A stretch of DNA of 64,000 nt from Alitta virens (GCA_932294295.1 OW028584.1:7200407-7264406), one strand, 5' to 3'. Counted from the first letter of the stretch, positions 14,101-27,024 are shown. The notes: generated by a model from the letters alone, not told the origin. Translations and numbers: made by a program.

Positions 14101-17100
14101 TGATAAAGTCAATTATCTGGTTTGTTAGTGGACATTCATGCATAAGCTTTGACAATAATTTCGATGCAAGTTTTGCATTTGCTGAGGTTGTTTGCATAGT
14201 GCCAAGTTTTTATTGAAATATTTTAAAATACTAAGTATATTGTACTAATTGACGACAATTTGAATTCAGGATTCTATTTAGTCATTCTGTTACAGGCTAT
14301 GCTCCAGTGTGCCCATCATTGTCTCCCACTGGTTGTCTACATTGTACCTAGAATAAAGAAACAAGATAAAAGGCAAGTACATTTAGAAATTAGATGGAGA
14401 TGGTAGTTTAACGTAAAAAATCATTCAAGATATTGCATTACATTCGACCTTGGGGGACGGACAGGTTAATGTTCAAGGTCGAATGTAAAAAAGTGGCATT
14501 TTTAACAGGTTTTATAACTGAAGTTTGCTCAAAACTGACTGCTAAGTGATGTTGTGGCATCCAAATGTAATTTTTGTCCCCTGGCGGTAATAACACCCGA
14601 CTGCATGGGTACCATACGGTGTGGTTAGTTTGATTGAACAAACTTTAATTTCGAATTACATTGCATGCCAAATCATGACTTATTTATCGAATGTTCACCC
14701 ACTCTGGGTTGTATCATGGCATCATAATGACTCCATGGTTGAACACTACAGTAGTCTTACAGACTTAATGCAACTATTTTGGATAACCTTGGGTTAAAGG
14801 TCAATGCCATAGAATGACAAATGACCTTGACTGGTACAAAAGATCACATTCCTGAGATGAACAAATTAGTTCATTTATGAAGGTATTATTGTAGCGGCAA
14901 AAAAGTGTAATACATCACTGACGACAATAACAACACTTTAGGTGAAGACCCATAACTGGTTCAATAACAGTTACAGAGTAGTTGGAATTGATATTCCTCA
15001 TTGAATATGGATATATGAACATGTTGCTTATATTTGACAGTTTACTGGAAGTCCTACGATTTCAGCGGAGTGCTATTTTCTGGGCATGTAAAAGACAATG
15101 GCCTGAATTGGAATCAGGTAAGTCAAATTTGTATTGTCATTTTTTTAACACTGCTTCGTTTCTTTTCTTTTCTCTATTTTATTGATATTAATTTATTTTT
15201 TTAAACTATAGGCCTATTGTATGTTAATTTCAGTGAGAGAGAGTTTCGTATACAATGAGGAAACAAAGTATATCATTTGTGTGCCCAAAGAAGAATCTAG
15301 GATTCTTACAAAATCATTTGCACAAGGTAATTGCAGTTCTGTGTTCTTTCCTACTGTATTATAAAGTATTATAGATTAAAAGTGGGCCTAGAAGGTAGGG
15401 CAGCATTTCAGCAGCCCCCTCCCCATGCACCTACTAGTTCACTTATTGCTTTGAGCCCACGCTTGCAGAAGTCACACGGTCAGTAGTGGTGGCCTCGGTG
15501 TGGTCAGTTTGATTCACCCAAATTTAATTCGAATTGCAATGCATGCCAAGTTATTGAAATTCTTTCTGATCACAAGACTGTCACATGGCTGTCCTTTAAC
15601 TTTCAGCAAATGATATGGGGCGCTTCGTGCATGATATTACAGATGCCCAGGCATTATGTAATGGCATAAGAACTTCACGGTAAGGGTTTTTATGAGCTGA
15701 ATTTTGGAGGTTGTGTGTCCGTAACAAAATAGGCAGCTGTAATTTATTATGTATGATTATTATCAAAAGAATTTTGTTATAATGACAGAAAGAATTTTAC
15801 CGACATGTTGAGGTAAAAAAAGACCTATATTATACAACTTTGCTGCAGTAAATTAGAGGGACCCTGTCGAAGCCTTGTATTCAAAATAACACAATCATTA
15901 TATAAGTTAAAAGTTTCATATATCTATAAATACATTCTCGGCAATAAAACAATACCTAATTCTGAAAAGTACAGTGATTTCCTGCCCTTTTCATATTTAA
16001 TAACTGTTTTATCACGCAATATTTTATTAAAAAGTATTATTAAATTATGATATTCATTTATGCCAACTTTTCATATTCTTTCCTAACCAGACAAACCATC
16101 GAAGAAACCAGACATGTAATCGCTCAACAGGATCAGGCCTTTGAAGCTTCTCTGGCAAAGGATCAACAAAAGGTAAAAAATACTAAATATTTATCACACT
16201 AGTCTCATCATATCCTGCTTATCTATGAATTCTTGACTAATTTCTCTTGTGAACAGCAAAGTCACTTTTAGCAGAAATAATGCTGGTAAAATATTATAAT
16301 CCTTGTATCATATAATTTACAGAAATTTGAAAAGGGGAAACGGGACGATGGAAGGTCTCAGGATGTAAGTACAATAACGTTGACATTTGTATGAAGTCTG
16401 ACCATTTCAGACTGCATAAATTATTTCCTCCCTGATTACAACAGTCGACGGACGGTGGGCAAACTGTATTACATCATATTCAAATTTCGAAATACTTGAT
16501 AAGAGTATGCTGTTTTGGCGATCTATGTTTCTAACGTGTTCAGTTGGAGATGGTACATAGGGACATAGGGACAGGTGATACACCTGAGTTTGAAATGACT
16601 GGTACAACTAAAATATCCATAATTCAGTAATCTGGTGCTATGAAAAAGGTCGGTACTCCGGCCGTAAAGGGTCGTCACCTTTCGACGAAGGCTGTAGTTA
16701 CTTTTATTGGTTGTTGGGGGGGGGGGGGGGGAGAGAGCTAGGTGAAGTAGACTCCAGCATTAGGTAATTAACTTATGATGTGACATTGTGCATATTTGAT
16801 GAGCTGCTACCTTAATTTTAACATTTATTTTCGAGTCCTAACCTTACCTACAATTCTAGATATATTCTAGGGCATATTCTTCGTATTGTTTAGAAATCGA
16901 AACCGTGCTAATTTTATTTTAGGGCACCTTTAAATAACATTGTTTGTGTATTTTGGTGTGCAGATATTAAAGGACTATTTCAGAGCATAATTTAATCTAT
17001 TTTACTAGTGGCCCCTAGCATATAAAAGCAAGATATAAAGCCAAGATTACATTATGCTCTAAGTTCATCAAACCCAGAGGTACATTGTACTTGAGGGGTA

Positions 17101-20100
17101 ATTTTTGATAAGCCGTGGTCAGTCTTACAGTTTAGGGGCGTTCTGACTGTCACAATTAGGGATGGTGAGTGAGCTTGGATGATGAAGTTTTAACTATTGC
17201 TTATCCTTGGTCATACGTATTTCATCGCCGAGCATTGCCTGGATACTCATGCTATTCCGTATAATGGCTCTGGTCCCTCTAGATCACTCATGGATATCTG
17301 TGGAGAGACCTTCCCCTCTTTCTCCCGCTGAGCGCTTGATGGCCATCCCCCGAGCGTTCAACAAATTGACCATGAGTGAGCAAGTATACTCTGTCTTTGA
17401 TATCCGTGGTCACTTGTCCCTCTTATTCGTGACAGTGTGAACTAGGCTTTAGTTTCATTAAAAAAACGCCTGTCAAATGAAACCAACACAAAGCTAGACA
17501 ACTTCTGCTGTATGATGGTACCTGCCACTAACCAGAACTGTCTGGCTATAGCTGGCTACTCAAATTCAGATCAAAAAGTATATGCAGCAACATATCAGCT
17601 AAATTTTATACATTTACCAAGGTTGTTTTTTTGTGTGTAAGCCGACTGTAAGCTAGAAGTAGTCAGAAGCAGCTGGCTTTAGCCAGTTATAGCTACAGCC
17701 AGGAATATGTCGTACAGCTTTATAGAGTCGACCGTATTTTATTAAACTAACTGCATGTTAAACTTGTACAAGTAACCTTGACCATAATCTGAAAGTGAAA
17801 TTCCTGAAATGACCGTATTCCTATGATAAGGTTATGTAAAAATGTGTGTATATAGGCTTCTATGGTCGATTTTAAATATTTCAGTGATGTATTTAGCTTT
17901 TGATTATGTCTGGATTGTAGGAAGGTAAGGCTGGGTAGTGAGCACTAGTTTTAATGAGAAGTAGGCTAGGTAATCAAAACTGATCGAAGCATGACAAACC
18001 ATGAATGTTAGATAAGTTTATTGTTACAGCAATCACAATCGATTTGCGGATGCGTACATATCAGTCAACATGTAGAAACATATACTTAAGCTTTCTCTCA
18101 TGTTCTAATTAAAAAGATGTTTACCTGATAATATGCACTTTTTGGCTTACGCAATATATTTCAGGATACAAAGAAGGCTTCAGTTAGTCGGGAAACGATC
18201 AATGAAAGGGTAAGGTCATACATTCATAATATATTCAATGTATATGGTGTATTTCAGTAATAGCCATTCAAAGTGCAACACTGCATTATTTTAAAAACTG
18301 TCTTTACCAGTCGTACCCACTTTCAAACATTTTTATACAGAATACATCGAACCGTGAAGTTACGGATGAGTCTCAAGAAAGCGACAAATTTGAGGGAATC
18401 TTGTCCCAGGAAATACAAAAACAAAAGCAACCCCAGGTAACGAAAATTTATGTGATTTAAGCTCTTAGCTTTAGGTGTAGAACTTCTGGTTGCAGAAAAA
18501 TCAATTTGTAGATCAATGTAGTTCTTGGTGTGCATGTGGAATTGCTGCTGAGCCTCCAATGCCTCCCTTGCACAGTTGGTACATGTCATGATATACATAC
18601 CTTTTATGGCTGATAAACTGGTATTATATGATTTTATGATATTTGGTATAAAATATTGATATCATCATATAATGCTGTATTATATAATTAATGGACGATT
18701 ACAATGGGGACAATTGCAGGTGCAGTTTTGACCCTTAAAAAATGTATAATAATGTAATTGAGGATGCCTAAAAGGTTGGTGTCAGAACCAGGGGGGTGAT
18801 AATATAAAGAAAAAATAATAATTCAAAATTTAAAATGGAAACCACCCAAGTTTTGTTAAAGCTGAAATACCATTTCAAAATAAGTATAACTCATGTCTGT
18901 ATCTTTATTTTTGATCCCTCCTAAGACCGATTGAATGTTTAGTCAATCTGAAAGAATTTTTAGCATTTGTGCGAAGTCGCGGTTTGTTATATTTCCCTTA
19001 TCATGGAACACAGTAAGTTGGTATGCACATCACTGTATTCAGTGAAAAAAAAAATTCACTATTAATACCAACATTGCTGTATTTAATCATTTATTCACAT
19101 TATAATAACTCAATTTTGAGACTAAATGAGCCCGAATAGACATATATATCGCTTTCTTTATTTCCGTCCTTTTACAGGCCTAAAATTATTCAGTCACTTA
19201 ATTTTTTAAATGTTTCAAGTAGTACATTCTTAGGCTTTTATGAAAGTTACCCCCCCCCCCCTCCCTACACCCCCTCTAGGAAAGTTCTTCATCAATGTTC
19301 TTCTCACCTATTATTGCTAAAAATCTATGAAATAGTTCAAACATATGAATCTGTCACGCAAATAGTTTGACAATGGGCCTGGGCATTCAGGATTAAGTCT
19401 CTACACAATAGCCAAGAATTTTAAACTTTTATTTTATCTCTATAAAAGCATTGCTTATCAATAAGGGCATTAGTTATTGTTATGGGCACATATCTATTGA
19501 GTCAATTGTCATTTTACTTGCTGGTGAAAGATTACGTATGTTGCATAGAAGACTGTTTAACTTCTTATGCTACGTGCATTTTTTTTTAATTGCCAGATAA
19601 GCCCAGTATACTAGCCCTGATACTTGTATTCTTTATAGGCCATGTCCACTCACATTGTTTGTCACACACACAAGTTTACATATTATTACATTATAAACAT
19701 GTTATTTCTGACGAATCCAACAATTCTTGTATACTGGTCCATGAAATGCCCTCCTTTTTAATATTTCTATTACACTTAAAGCTTTACATAGGTAGGGCAC
19801 AACCAAAACAGATTTTGTACATCCTTGCAAAACACTACAGCGTAATTTTTAATATTTATATTTGCTGGCAATTTTATGAATTATGTAGGAAGGTCATTTA
19901 AGTATTACATCAATGCTACTGGTCAGAAGCTTAGTCAGCTTATATGACCAGCTTTCACAGTCAGATGTAATGATGGGATGATATGGTTCGAGTACATACC
20001 ATTTTACACATTCACCTCAGGGGTGGGTCTTCAACATACTCAAGCCACTATGGTTAATGTGTCGCGATACTGACATCCAGCTATCAAGCTCATGAAGAGT

Positions 20101-22797
20101 GCCTGTGCCACGGATCAAACCGGGGTTGGTTAGTTTTCTAACAGGCTAATGCCTTAACCACTAAGCTACCCAACAAACAGAACTGAATTTATTCAATTTA
20201 AACTAATATTCAAAGCACCAACCGAGACTGCAGTGGATTATTTGTCAATTCTCCATGGATTCAATTTCTGATGAACTATTCCATTTCATAGACCCCCTAA
20301 ATTGGTATTCATTATCACCCTCTCTTCCAAAAGTTGTCAAGTTAACCCATCTTAATTGCAGTTAATATAATGGCTCAATTTCCTGCTAATAATATATTAA
20401 CTGAAATTACCAATGTATGGAAATAACCAAAGATTATAGTACCACATGCGTGATACCCTCTATGGTACTTTTTACAATAAAATGGGTTGATTACATGTAA
20501 GTTGCATTGCTCTCTATCCACAAACATTGGTAATCTTCACGTGTCTAGTGTAACTGTTATTTTGACAATAATTATTGCAACATCTTGTCAACATTCCGCG
20601 AAAGACTTGTATCCATTGGAACTGAAAATCAGTTCTACCTTATCTGAATAAGTTTTGTATATAAAATATATATTACCTTAACTTTTATTTTGGGCAAAAA
20701 TATATGTCTATATCATTAAAACTACCTATGTGAAAATTGGTCAGACGTTTCTGAAAGCACCTCGTACTCACCTGTTCATACCATGCATGCAGGACCATCA
20801 CCGTGCACTTTCTTCTTTTTGTACCAGAATTAACTATAGAACAGTTTCTACTAACACATCTTAATTAAACACCGATTGTTTATTTCATTGTCAATGATTT
20901 AGCTTTTAAATTATAAATGTTTTACAGCATCTATTATGTTAAAGATCGTATAACACAATAATATGCCTTTGTCACCTACTTCCAATTATCTATGGTGGAA
21001 TTTTTGCTTTTTAGAACCTGAAAGAAGTCAGAAGAAAGGAGGGAGAAAGGCTTCGCAAATACTACGACAACCAGAGTGCAACTTCTTGTCAAATAAGTGT
21101 AGATGGGGAAATTTTGTCATTCCCATCTTCAGCAACCTACAGGGTAAATTTCATACTCTAGCAATATTGTATACAGTTCCATTAATCATAATCACATGGC
21201 TACATAAAATGTTTCTCTCATTTTCAGCTCGTTTATTTTGAACTCCAGAGCCACCTGGACACCACAAATTTCTCCCTACGCACCTACGATAGGAAAATTA
21301 AAAGTCCTGATGATGTAATAGAGCCACAAGAACGACTAATCATCAGCAGAGAAACAGATGTAAGAAGCAAACATTTCATAAATGAAAATATTTGTGGTTA
21401 TTTGGGTGGAACAGAGAATTTGGAACAACTTTCCTCATGATGCATCGTGTATAACCTTAATTTTATAACAATATGGTAGAACCCGTATTATACTATTTAT
21501 GGAATTTCATCTCTGCAATCAGCCAACATAAAGTTACATGTTTAACATATTGTTTACTATTTGGTGTTGCAAATTCAGTGTTTTTGCTTTCACCACCAAA
21601 AATTGCCAATTGTTTACAGAATAAGAAAAAGTCCAATTTGTCTGGAAATAAGGTTTTTAATTTTTCATTTCTATTTTCTGCAGGACGGCAGTAACCCATT
21701 CCTGGGCAATGAAGTGGTAAGTACAATGTTATGAAATAGGAAAATAATGATTCAGCAATTTTAAAAATGACACCAAAGTAGGAGTGGTATGAGGGACAAG
21801 CGGGTAAAATGAACCACCCGATAAAGTTTATCGTCCCTCGACCCTACACTTAAAAAAATTGATAGAACAGATATCTCTTCCAGTTTTGTGTTAAAGCAAC
21901 GGAAATGGCTGTGATGTCTCAGATAATTAATGTTTGATATAGAAATATTGCTCTGATTAGCTTAAACAAATAATAATGTTGATATACAGTGTTCCATTAT
22001 TAAATCTTTATGATGGCCGAGGAGCAAATTTTCTGGTGCCAATCTTTGCCACCTAGACAGAACAATACAGAACAGATCCCCCCCCCCTCTTCGGCCCCGA
22101 AATACTTGTCTCACCGAGAAAGGTTCCAAATTTCTCACCAGGAAAATTTCCCACTTTCTCACCATGCAGATTGCAGATTTGATAGTACAAAGTAATTAAA
22201 AGTTTAGGTTTTGCACCACAATATTTAAGTCTTATTCAATTAACTGCAGGTATGCAGCTTTGTGTGTAAGAGTAACTTTTCTCCTCCTCCCATACAACAA
22301 CCACTATCTGTCACATCTATAAGAAACCTTTCAGGTGTCCATTATGTAGGTAAACCTATGGTTGGTATCCAATAATTAAACCAGTGACTAATAGAAGCCT
22401 TTGTTAATGCGACCATATCTATAGATCTATTTTATCTACATGGCCAAATATGCCAGGTGCATTTCCCATGAGAAGCATAAAAAAGGAAAACCCATTGGTT
22501 TTTAGCTAATTATAATGAGGCCAAAACAGGCATTTTCCATGTGTTTATCTAAACGCATGGAAAATGCACGTGGCACATGTATATGGTTACATCATGCTAT
22601 GTTTTCTATGTGATGCCATAAGGAAGTATCACACGAAAATAAATCACAAGTTACTTGGATTCACGGACTGTTTTTGTTCTGGACAGGTCTTCCTGGGAGA
22701 TACTGATACTGCTGACGACAGTGTGGCCACAGTGAGATTTTCGCCCAAACCAGATAATTACGCATACAGAAATCGCAGACATTTCTCCATGAGGTGA
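8119..22797 (+). CDS. AT-hook / UAS / UBX-like protein, 17 coding exons, 610 residues
   Basis: Exons: 8119-8417, 10780-10913, 10998-11021, 11891-12007, 13317-13585, 14296-14372, 15041-15117, 15234-15326, 15607-15679, 16091-16172, 16323-16364, 18165-18209, 18341-18436, 21015-21143, 21228-21359, 21684-21716, 22687-22797. Every junction keeps phase, and the sum is 1833 nt with no internal stop. The start ATG has a strong context (A at -3, G at +4) a few bases after an acceptor. Residues 19-27 (GRGRGRPRT) form an AT-hook. About 155-190 is acidic/Ser-rich and about 210-250 is Ser-Pro-rich. About 270-400 resembles a UAS (thioredoxin-like) domain, ending in QQDQAFEASLAKDQQK, like the FAF1/FAF2 linker. 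A charged stretch follows, then a UBX-like fold at about 497-563. The usual UBX FPR loop reads YDR, so p97 binding is doubtful. A nuclear ubiquitin- or p97-related role is inference. The fourth-from-usual splice form is a GC donor after exon 6. No AATAAA is seen close to the stop. Confidence 0.85.
8677..9907. mobile_element. Fold-back element in intron 1 of the AT-hook/UAS/UBX gene
   Basis: The left part (about 8677-9240) and the right part (about 9480-9907) are imperfect inverted copies. For example, TTCTTCTGAGTGGATTTTCC near 8690 pairs with the complement of the stretch around 9875-9895. Further inside, ATGCTAGGGACT near 9180 pairs with the complement of AGTCCCTAGCAT near 9533-9544. The arms are several hundred bases long and diverged. 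There is no open frame of note. This is an old non-autonomous fold-back or MITE-like insertion; no target duplication was identified. Confidence 0.65.
10691..10715. repeat. 25-base exact repeat of 7698-7722
   Basis: The 25 bases starting TTTACAAAAGACTTATAACC occur identically at 7698-7722, next to the 293-bp tandem array, and here, about 65 bases before coding exon 2. Flanks are unrelated. It is probably the edge of a shared dispersed element. Confidence 0.7.
12067..12150. repeat. Interrupted (TATG)n(TATC)n microsatellite
   Basis: Same compound layout as the tract near 2.1 kb, but with TGCA interruptions. It lies in intron 4 of the AT-hook/UAS/UBX gene. Confidence 0.9.
12754..13136 (+). mobile_element. 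CAGTTAGTTTCAT-type MITE, copy A
   Basis: Its right end reads ATGAAACTAACTGTA and its left end is a diverged inverted version (TACAGACAGTTCCAT). The interior shares phrases with copies at 17449-17753 and 43395-43722: CTGACTAAAGC, a CATCCGGCT/GATCCGGCT block and AAGCTTTGTCTAGGTT. Ends flanked by TA suggest a Tc1/mariner-related non-autonomous family. It sits in an intron of the AT-hook/UAS/UBX gene. Confidence 0.75.
13952..14051. mobile_element. Short palindromic MITE-like hairpin
   Basis: A perfect 20-base arm, TGCAATATCAGTTTTTATGG (13952-13971), is inverted at 14032-14051. A second inner block, GACAACCGATAT, is inverted further in, giving arms of about 45 bases and a small loop. Intronic and non-coding. 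Confidence 0.85.
14440..14486. repeat. 13-bp inverted repeat hairpin
   Basis: ACATTCGACCTTG (14440-14452) pairs with CAAGGTCGAATGT (14474-14486) across a 21-base loop. Intronic, just after the GC donor of exon 6. Possibly an end of a small inserted repeat. Confidence 0.6.
14613..14680 (+). repeat. Dispersed repeat, first copy
   Basis: The stretch beginning GGTGTGGTTAGTTTGATT and running through TGCATGCCAA is repeated in the same orientation at about 15493-15560, with substitutions. Both copies are intronic and flank coding exon 7. Confidence 0.6.
15493..15560 (+). repeat. Dispersed repeat, second copy
   Basis: Diverged direct copy of 14613-14680 (GGTGTGGTCAGTTTGATT ... TGCATGCCAA). It lies in the intron after coding exon 8. 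Confidence 0.6.
17449..17753 (-). mobile_element. CAGTTAGTTTCAT-type MITE, copy B (inverted)
   Basis: It begins TTAGTTTCATTAAA and ends ATTAAACTAACTG. The interior is the reverse complement of copies A and C (for example CTAGACAA near the left end and AGCCAGTTATAGCTACAGCCA near the right). It lies in the intron between coding exons 11 and 12. Confidence 0.75.
20016..20172 (-). mobile_element. tRNA-derived SINE, reverse orientation
   Basis: Read on the minus strand it starts GGGTAGCTTAGTGGTTAAGG, which resembles a pol III A box (TAGCTTAGTGG). A B-box-like GGTTTGATCC follows about 40 bases later. The downstream phrase (CACTCTTCATGAGCT) is shared with the SINEs at 54.7 and 55.3 kb. Intronic in the AT-hook/UAS/UBX gene. 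Confidence 0.7.
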
Positions 22798-23066
22798 TTA
22801 AGCTTCTCAATATGTGTAGTAATGTTTGTCTACCACTTGCAATGGCTGTCATGCTGTTTTTTTAATGTGTCTCCCTCGTCGACACAATAACTGTAACAGA
22901 TGAGGTATTGTCATAACTAGTTAGCAATGACAGGGATTAGGACAAACTGTGCATAGATAATCTCATCAAGCAACGATAAGTGATTGTGATTCCTCTGGTG
23001 TATAAACATGTGGTAAAGATATGTTGTATATTTGTATTATTTACATAAAATTGACAAAAATTGTTA

Positions 23067-23202
23067 TATTGAGGGTTAATTATTAAGATAGTTCATTACA
23101 CATATGTTACTCTAGGTCGCATCACAAATTTAATTATTTACAATTGTGTTAATACCTGAGATTAAATGAGTGTAATGAACTATCTTGACGGTTACCTCAA
23201 TA
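23067..23202. mobile_element. Palindromic MITE-like element
   Basis: TATTGAGG...AAGATAGTTCATTACAC at the left is inverted at the right as GTGTAATGAACTATCTTGACGG...CCTCAATA, giving arms of about 35 bases around a 65-base centre. It lies just beyond the stop codon of the AT-hook/UAS/UBX gene, possibly in its 3' UTR. Confidence 0.8.
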
Positions 23203-25332
23203 TTAAGACCACAGTACTCTTAAGGCCAGCATATTTTCACCACTGACGAAAAGAGTAGTATGTACTCTTGTTTCCATGTTGTCACCAACAATGGATTAAC
23301 ACATATATATACAACATCCATTGACATCATCACTAGAACATTAACTCAAAATCTGGCAGAATTTTAAATGTTCTTTTCATTTTCTTTTTAAGACGAAAAA
23401 AAACAAACAAACGCCAGGAGAAGCCAGGTGTTTAGACCAATCAGAATTTGACAAGTAGTCTGAAATATCCATTATTCTTAGTATTAAAGCACTGTATGCA
23501 CTTGGATGAATTGTTTTGTTATTATCTCTCTGAGTTAAAGCCATTGCTGTATGTGGTGTTTTTTATTTGTAATATTTTTAAGCATTATATGGAGATATAG
23601 GCCTATATGTCATCATGTGGGCCATAATCATATGATAATTTTGACTTTAGCATAATTTGATTTTGTGGGTATTTGTGCATTTCATGAAATTACAGTGTAA
23701 AAAAAAAAAAACATTCCTAAATTAATCACTTTTATGTTATTATTAGCTCCGGCCCCCACATGGGGAGAGCTTTTGTGATCACCTCGATAATAAATTACTG
23801 ACAATGTAAAAAAAATAGCTTAACTACTCACTAGGCTTTAATAAGCTCCCTCGGTTTTTTGGTTTTATTTTTTTGGCTATCTTATAGTGTGAAATCATTT
23901 AACATGGATATAAATTTAATTTAACGCAGATTCATTTTAAGTAAAAAGGACCCTGTTTTAATGTCTGTAATGACCTAAATAATGTGTCGCCCCTCGGGTC
24001 AAGAAAGCTATTATACCGAAATACGTTCGTAATATGCATTAAATAATTAACTGCTTCCACCAAAATGTTTAAAAAAATTTAATAAAAGAAAAGGAGGGGG
24101 GGGGGACACTTATATGTGTAAATGTTTTGCATCACCAATCGAAACAAATGGGCATAGCCAGAACTGAGGCGGGAGCAAAACAAAAGAAGTCTCACTTATA
24201 TTTCCTATCTCGATGCCCTATCAATATATTTCCATATGTCCATGCATAATTTGTATATTTACTAATTTTAGGAGGGTGTCCCGGCCACCATTCTAATTGA
24301 ATACACAATTGAATTTAAAATTTGTATTTTTCACAGACAAAGCTTTGCTTGTATTAAAGTGTTCATTAATATGAGTCTAATAACGAGGTTATATTTTGCA
24401 CCGACCAACGTCCGGCGCCCATGCCCACCTCGCATTACAAATAAGCCTGAGAAATTTATAAGATAGGCATATCTCCCCAAGACAATAAACCTAAACTTTA
24501 TTGTTAAAGTGACTGAAATTTATTGTAGCAAATAGAGTATAGAGATAAGATTTAATATTGTAACAGAGTGAATTTTTTTTTTTTTTTTTTTACATATATA
24601 TAAGATAATATATGTAAGGCCCTTATATTTAAGCTAAGGCTAAATAACTGCTGTATTTATTATGTAACAAAATTATATTATGGAGGATTAAAATCGAGCA
24701 TGATATCATGACACTAATATCATTCAGCAGGGGTCTGCTATGAGTTGTCCATAATGAAGCAGAAACATGTATATAAACAAGATACTAATTATTTAGATAA
24801 CTGATGGATCACTTCTATGAATTACACTCCTGGTGGATCGTTTTGAAGAATCTGATATGATTGGTTGATGGATTGATCAACTGCCTGACTTAAACATCTC
24901 TCAAAACACAAGTCAAAAAGTATTAAAGTCTAGTCAATCATGCTGCTTCTTGTCGTTATCTTGCTTTAGAACAATTATTTTTTTCATATATGTATACTAT
25001 TGTCAAGGAAATTTAATTAAGTTTGTAGAACTGTACACACATTATGCTTGATTCTTGTTCGATTGCTATACATTTCAGTAACCTGCCAGTGTGAGAAAAA
25101 AAAATCGTAACTCTGGTCATATTTAAAATATTAACTATATTTTATGCACATAACAAATTTTTATCCCAATACTTATGTAAATTTCATATGTATTCTGACA
25201 AATTATCATCCTAAGTATATAAGAATGAAGCCAATAAGTGTATTTACTTCGCATTTAACAGTTAACTGGCTGTACCAATATAAAAAATTCCTAAACATGT
25301 AAAAAACTTTACCTCTTGGGAACATCCATTTT
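23203..25332. other. Intergenic, nothing recognised
   Basis: AT-rich DNA with poly-A and poly-T runs. The nearest AATAAA downstream of the AT-hook/UAS/UBX stop is near 23787. No coding segments were identified. Confidence 0.5.
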
Positions 25333-25640
25333 TAGAAATCATGGTTGATAGTCGAACAAATACAAAGCTTATAGTTGGAAACATATACAGACTGCCTAAG
25401 GTAACCAATCAAGATTATGGTTTCACACAGTTTTATCCCGAAGATCACACTGCCGACTAGGTTCTCCACAAATAGAGCAACTCTGACAGATAACGTGTTC
25501 TGTAAAATCTCAGAAAATTTCTGTAAAACATTTAAAAAGCCTAAGTTAAATGAAAATACCTTCAGGAGCTTTAAGGCTGAGTTGTTTTCATTTGATCTAA
25601 GTGCCTCCCTTTCTGTTTCGCAAAGTACAGTTAGCCGATA
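25333..25640 (+). pseudogene. LINE endonuclease-domain remnant
   Basis: Two pieces look like the apurinic-type endonuclease region of non-LTR retrotransposons: a frame with LIVGNIYRLPK around 25371-25400, then FIPKITLPTRFSTNRATLTD around 25432-25491 in another frame. They are separated by a frameshift and the protein is otherwise absent. The match to CR1/Rex1-like endonuclease C-termini is from memory of those motifs, so the clade is uncertain. Confidence 0.6.
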
Positions 25641-27024
25641 AATTATAGTGGCCTGGGTGGGCTTGTTGGTAGTGTAGCTGCATGGGAGTATTGAGCTTCT
25701 CGACCTTGGTTTAGTAGGACATTTTTGGCTTTGGATAACTTATTATTGAAGTTCAATCTACAGCCAAGATAATTATAATCCACAAATTGTATTATTGAAT
25801 TTTCATTTAGCCTAACGAAATTTTTTTTTATAGTATACCATGTATACCATTAAGTTGGGTCACTTTTGCAAGCCCTGTGACTTTGGCCATATTTTAGGGT
25901 ATGAATCTAAGATACTAAAAATTATTGGGCCTATTCGGCATTGCCCACAAATAGTTTGTTTCAAAAAATAGTGTTCACTCCGTAAATGATAGCTGTTTAG
26001 GTGATTTAGTTTTTGGTCAAGCCATGAATGTTGAAATGAGCACGGTTAACACTTCTCTTAATTTTCATTATGCAGCACGGGTTATATACTCAGAATATAA
26101 AAGCAAGGAGTCACACAAGGATTATTTATCATATTCCAAGAACGACTTTCTATACTCAAAATTATCATCAAACCATGCCTTTATGATTAAAAATATTTTT
26201 ACAACTATCAACAATGTCACTGCCATAATCTGTAAATGAAAAGTTCTCCTTTGTAGTATTGATCTAAATGATAAGTAATTGATTACAATTGCAATATAGC
26301 ACTTAATCTGTTGGACTCCCCTAAATTAGCATGATTAGGTGCCATCATGTAGAGTGCTGTCCTGTCATATAACAGGTTGATATGCACAGATTTGCAATTA
26401 CAGCGTCCCTATGCCCACGACCTCTAATCGAGACCGGCTTCTTTTCTTGACTTGGTTTGTTATCGAGATTACAGGATATACATGTAAATACTCATTGACT
26501 TATATTCTCAATTTGCTCCTAAGCATGATTAGGCCACAAAAATTGTTTGATCTCGACTATAGGTATCTACCATAGTTTATTTTTTTAGAACACAGCATAT
26601 ATATCAGTCTTGATCCCGGAGACCAACTGAGCCTTTTTACTGATCGGAGTCCTGTATTTGATGGTTTAATTTGGTGCGGAGCATTTCCTAATGTCAAGAT
26701 GAAATGAGTATAAATTGACTGGCAATATTCACAAGGCTGAGAAGAAAGTTAGTAAAACCTAATCTTAGTATATATCAATCAACAATCAATAACAGTTCTG
26801 ATACATAGAGGATATATTAATAATTTAGATTCTGATACAAAAAAATCCCCGAAGTTTTGAGGAAATGCATATATTGCTAAGAATCTCCAGGTTGTTAAAA
26901 AATATAAAAAGAAATAGAGATGTTACTCAATTGTATGCAGATTGAAAAATATGTGCACACTATGCACATCACCTTAAATTCTAGCAATTACTATAGAAAC
27001 TTTACAACATGCAATGTAATAAGC
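25641..27024. other. Intergenic; one unassigned open frame
   Basis: A 71-codon frame at 26024-26239 (+) is open but resembles nothing I know and has no splice context. It could be more of the decayed LINE. Otherwise there is nothing. Confidence 0.4.
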
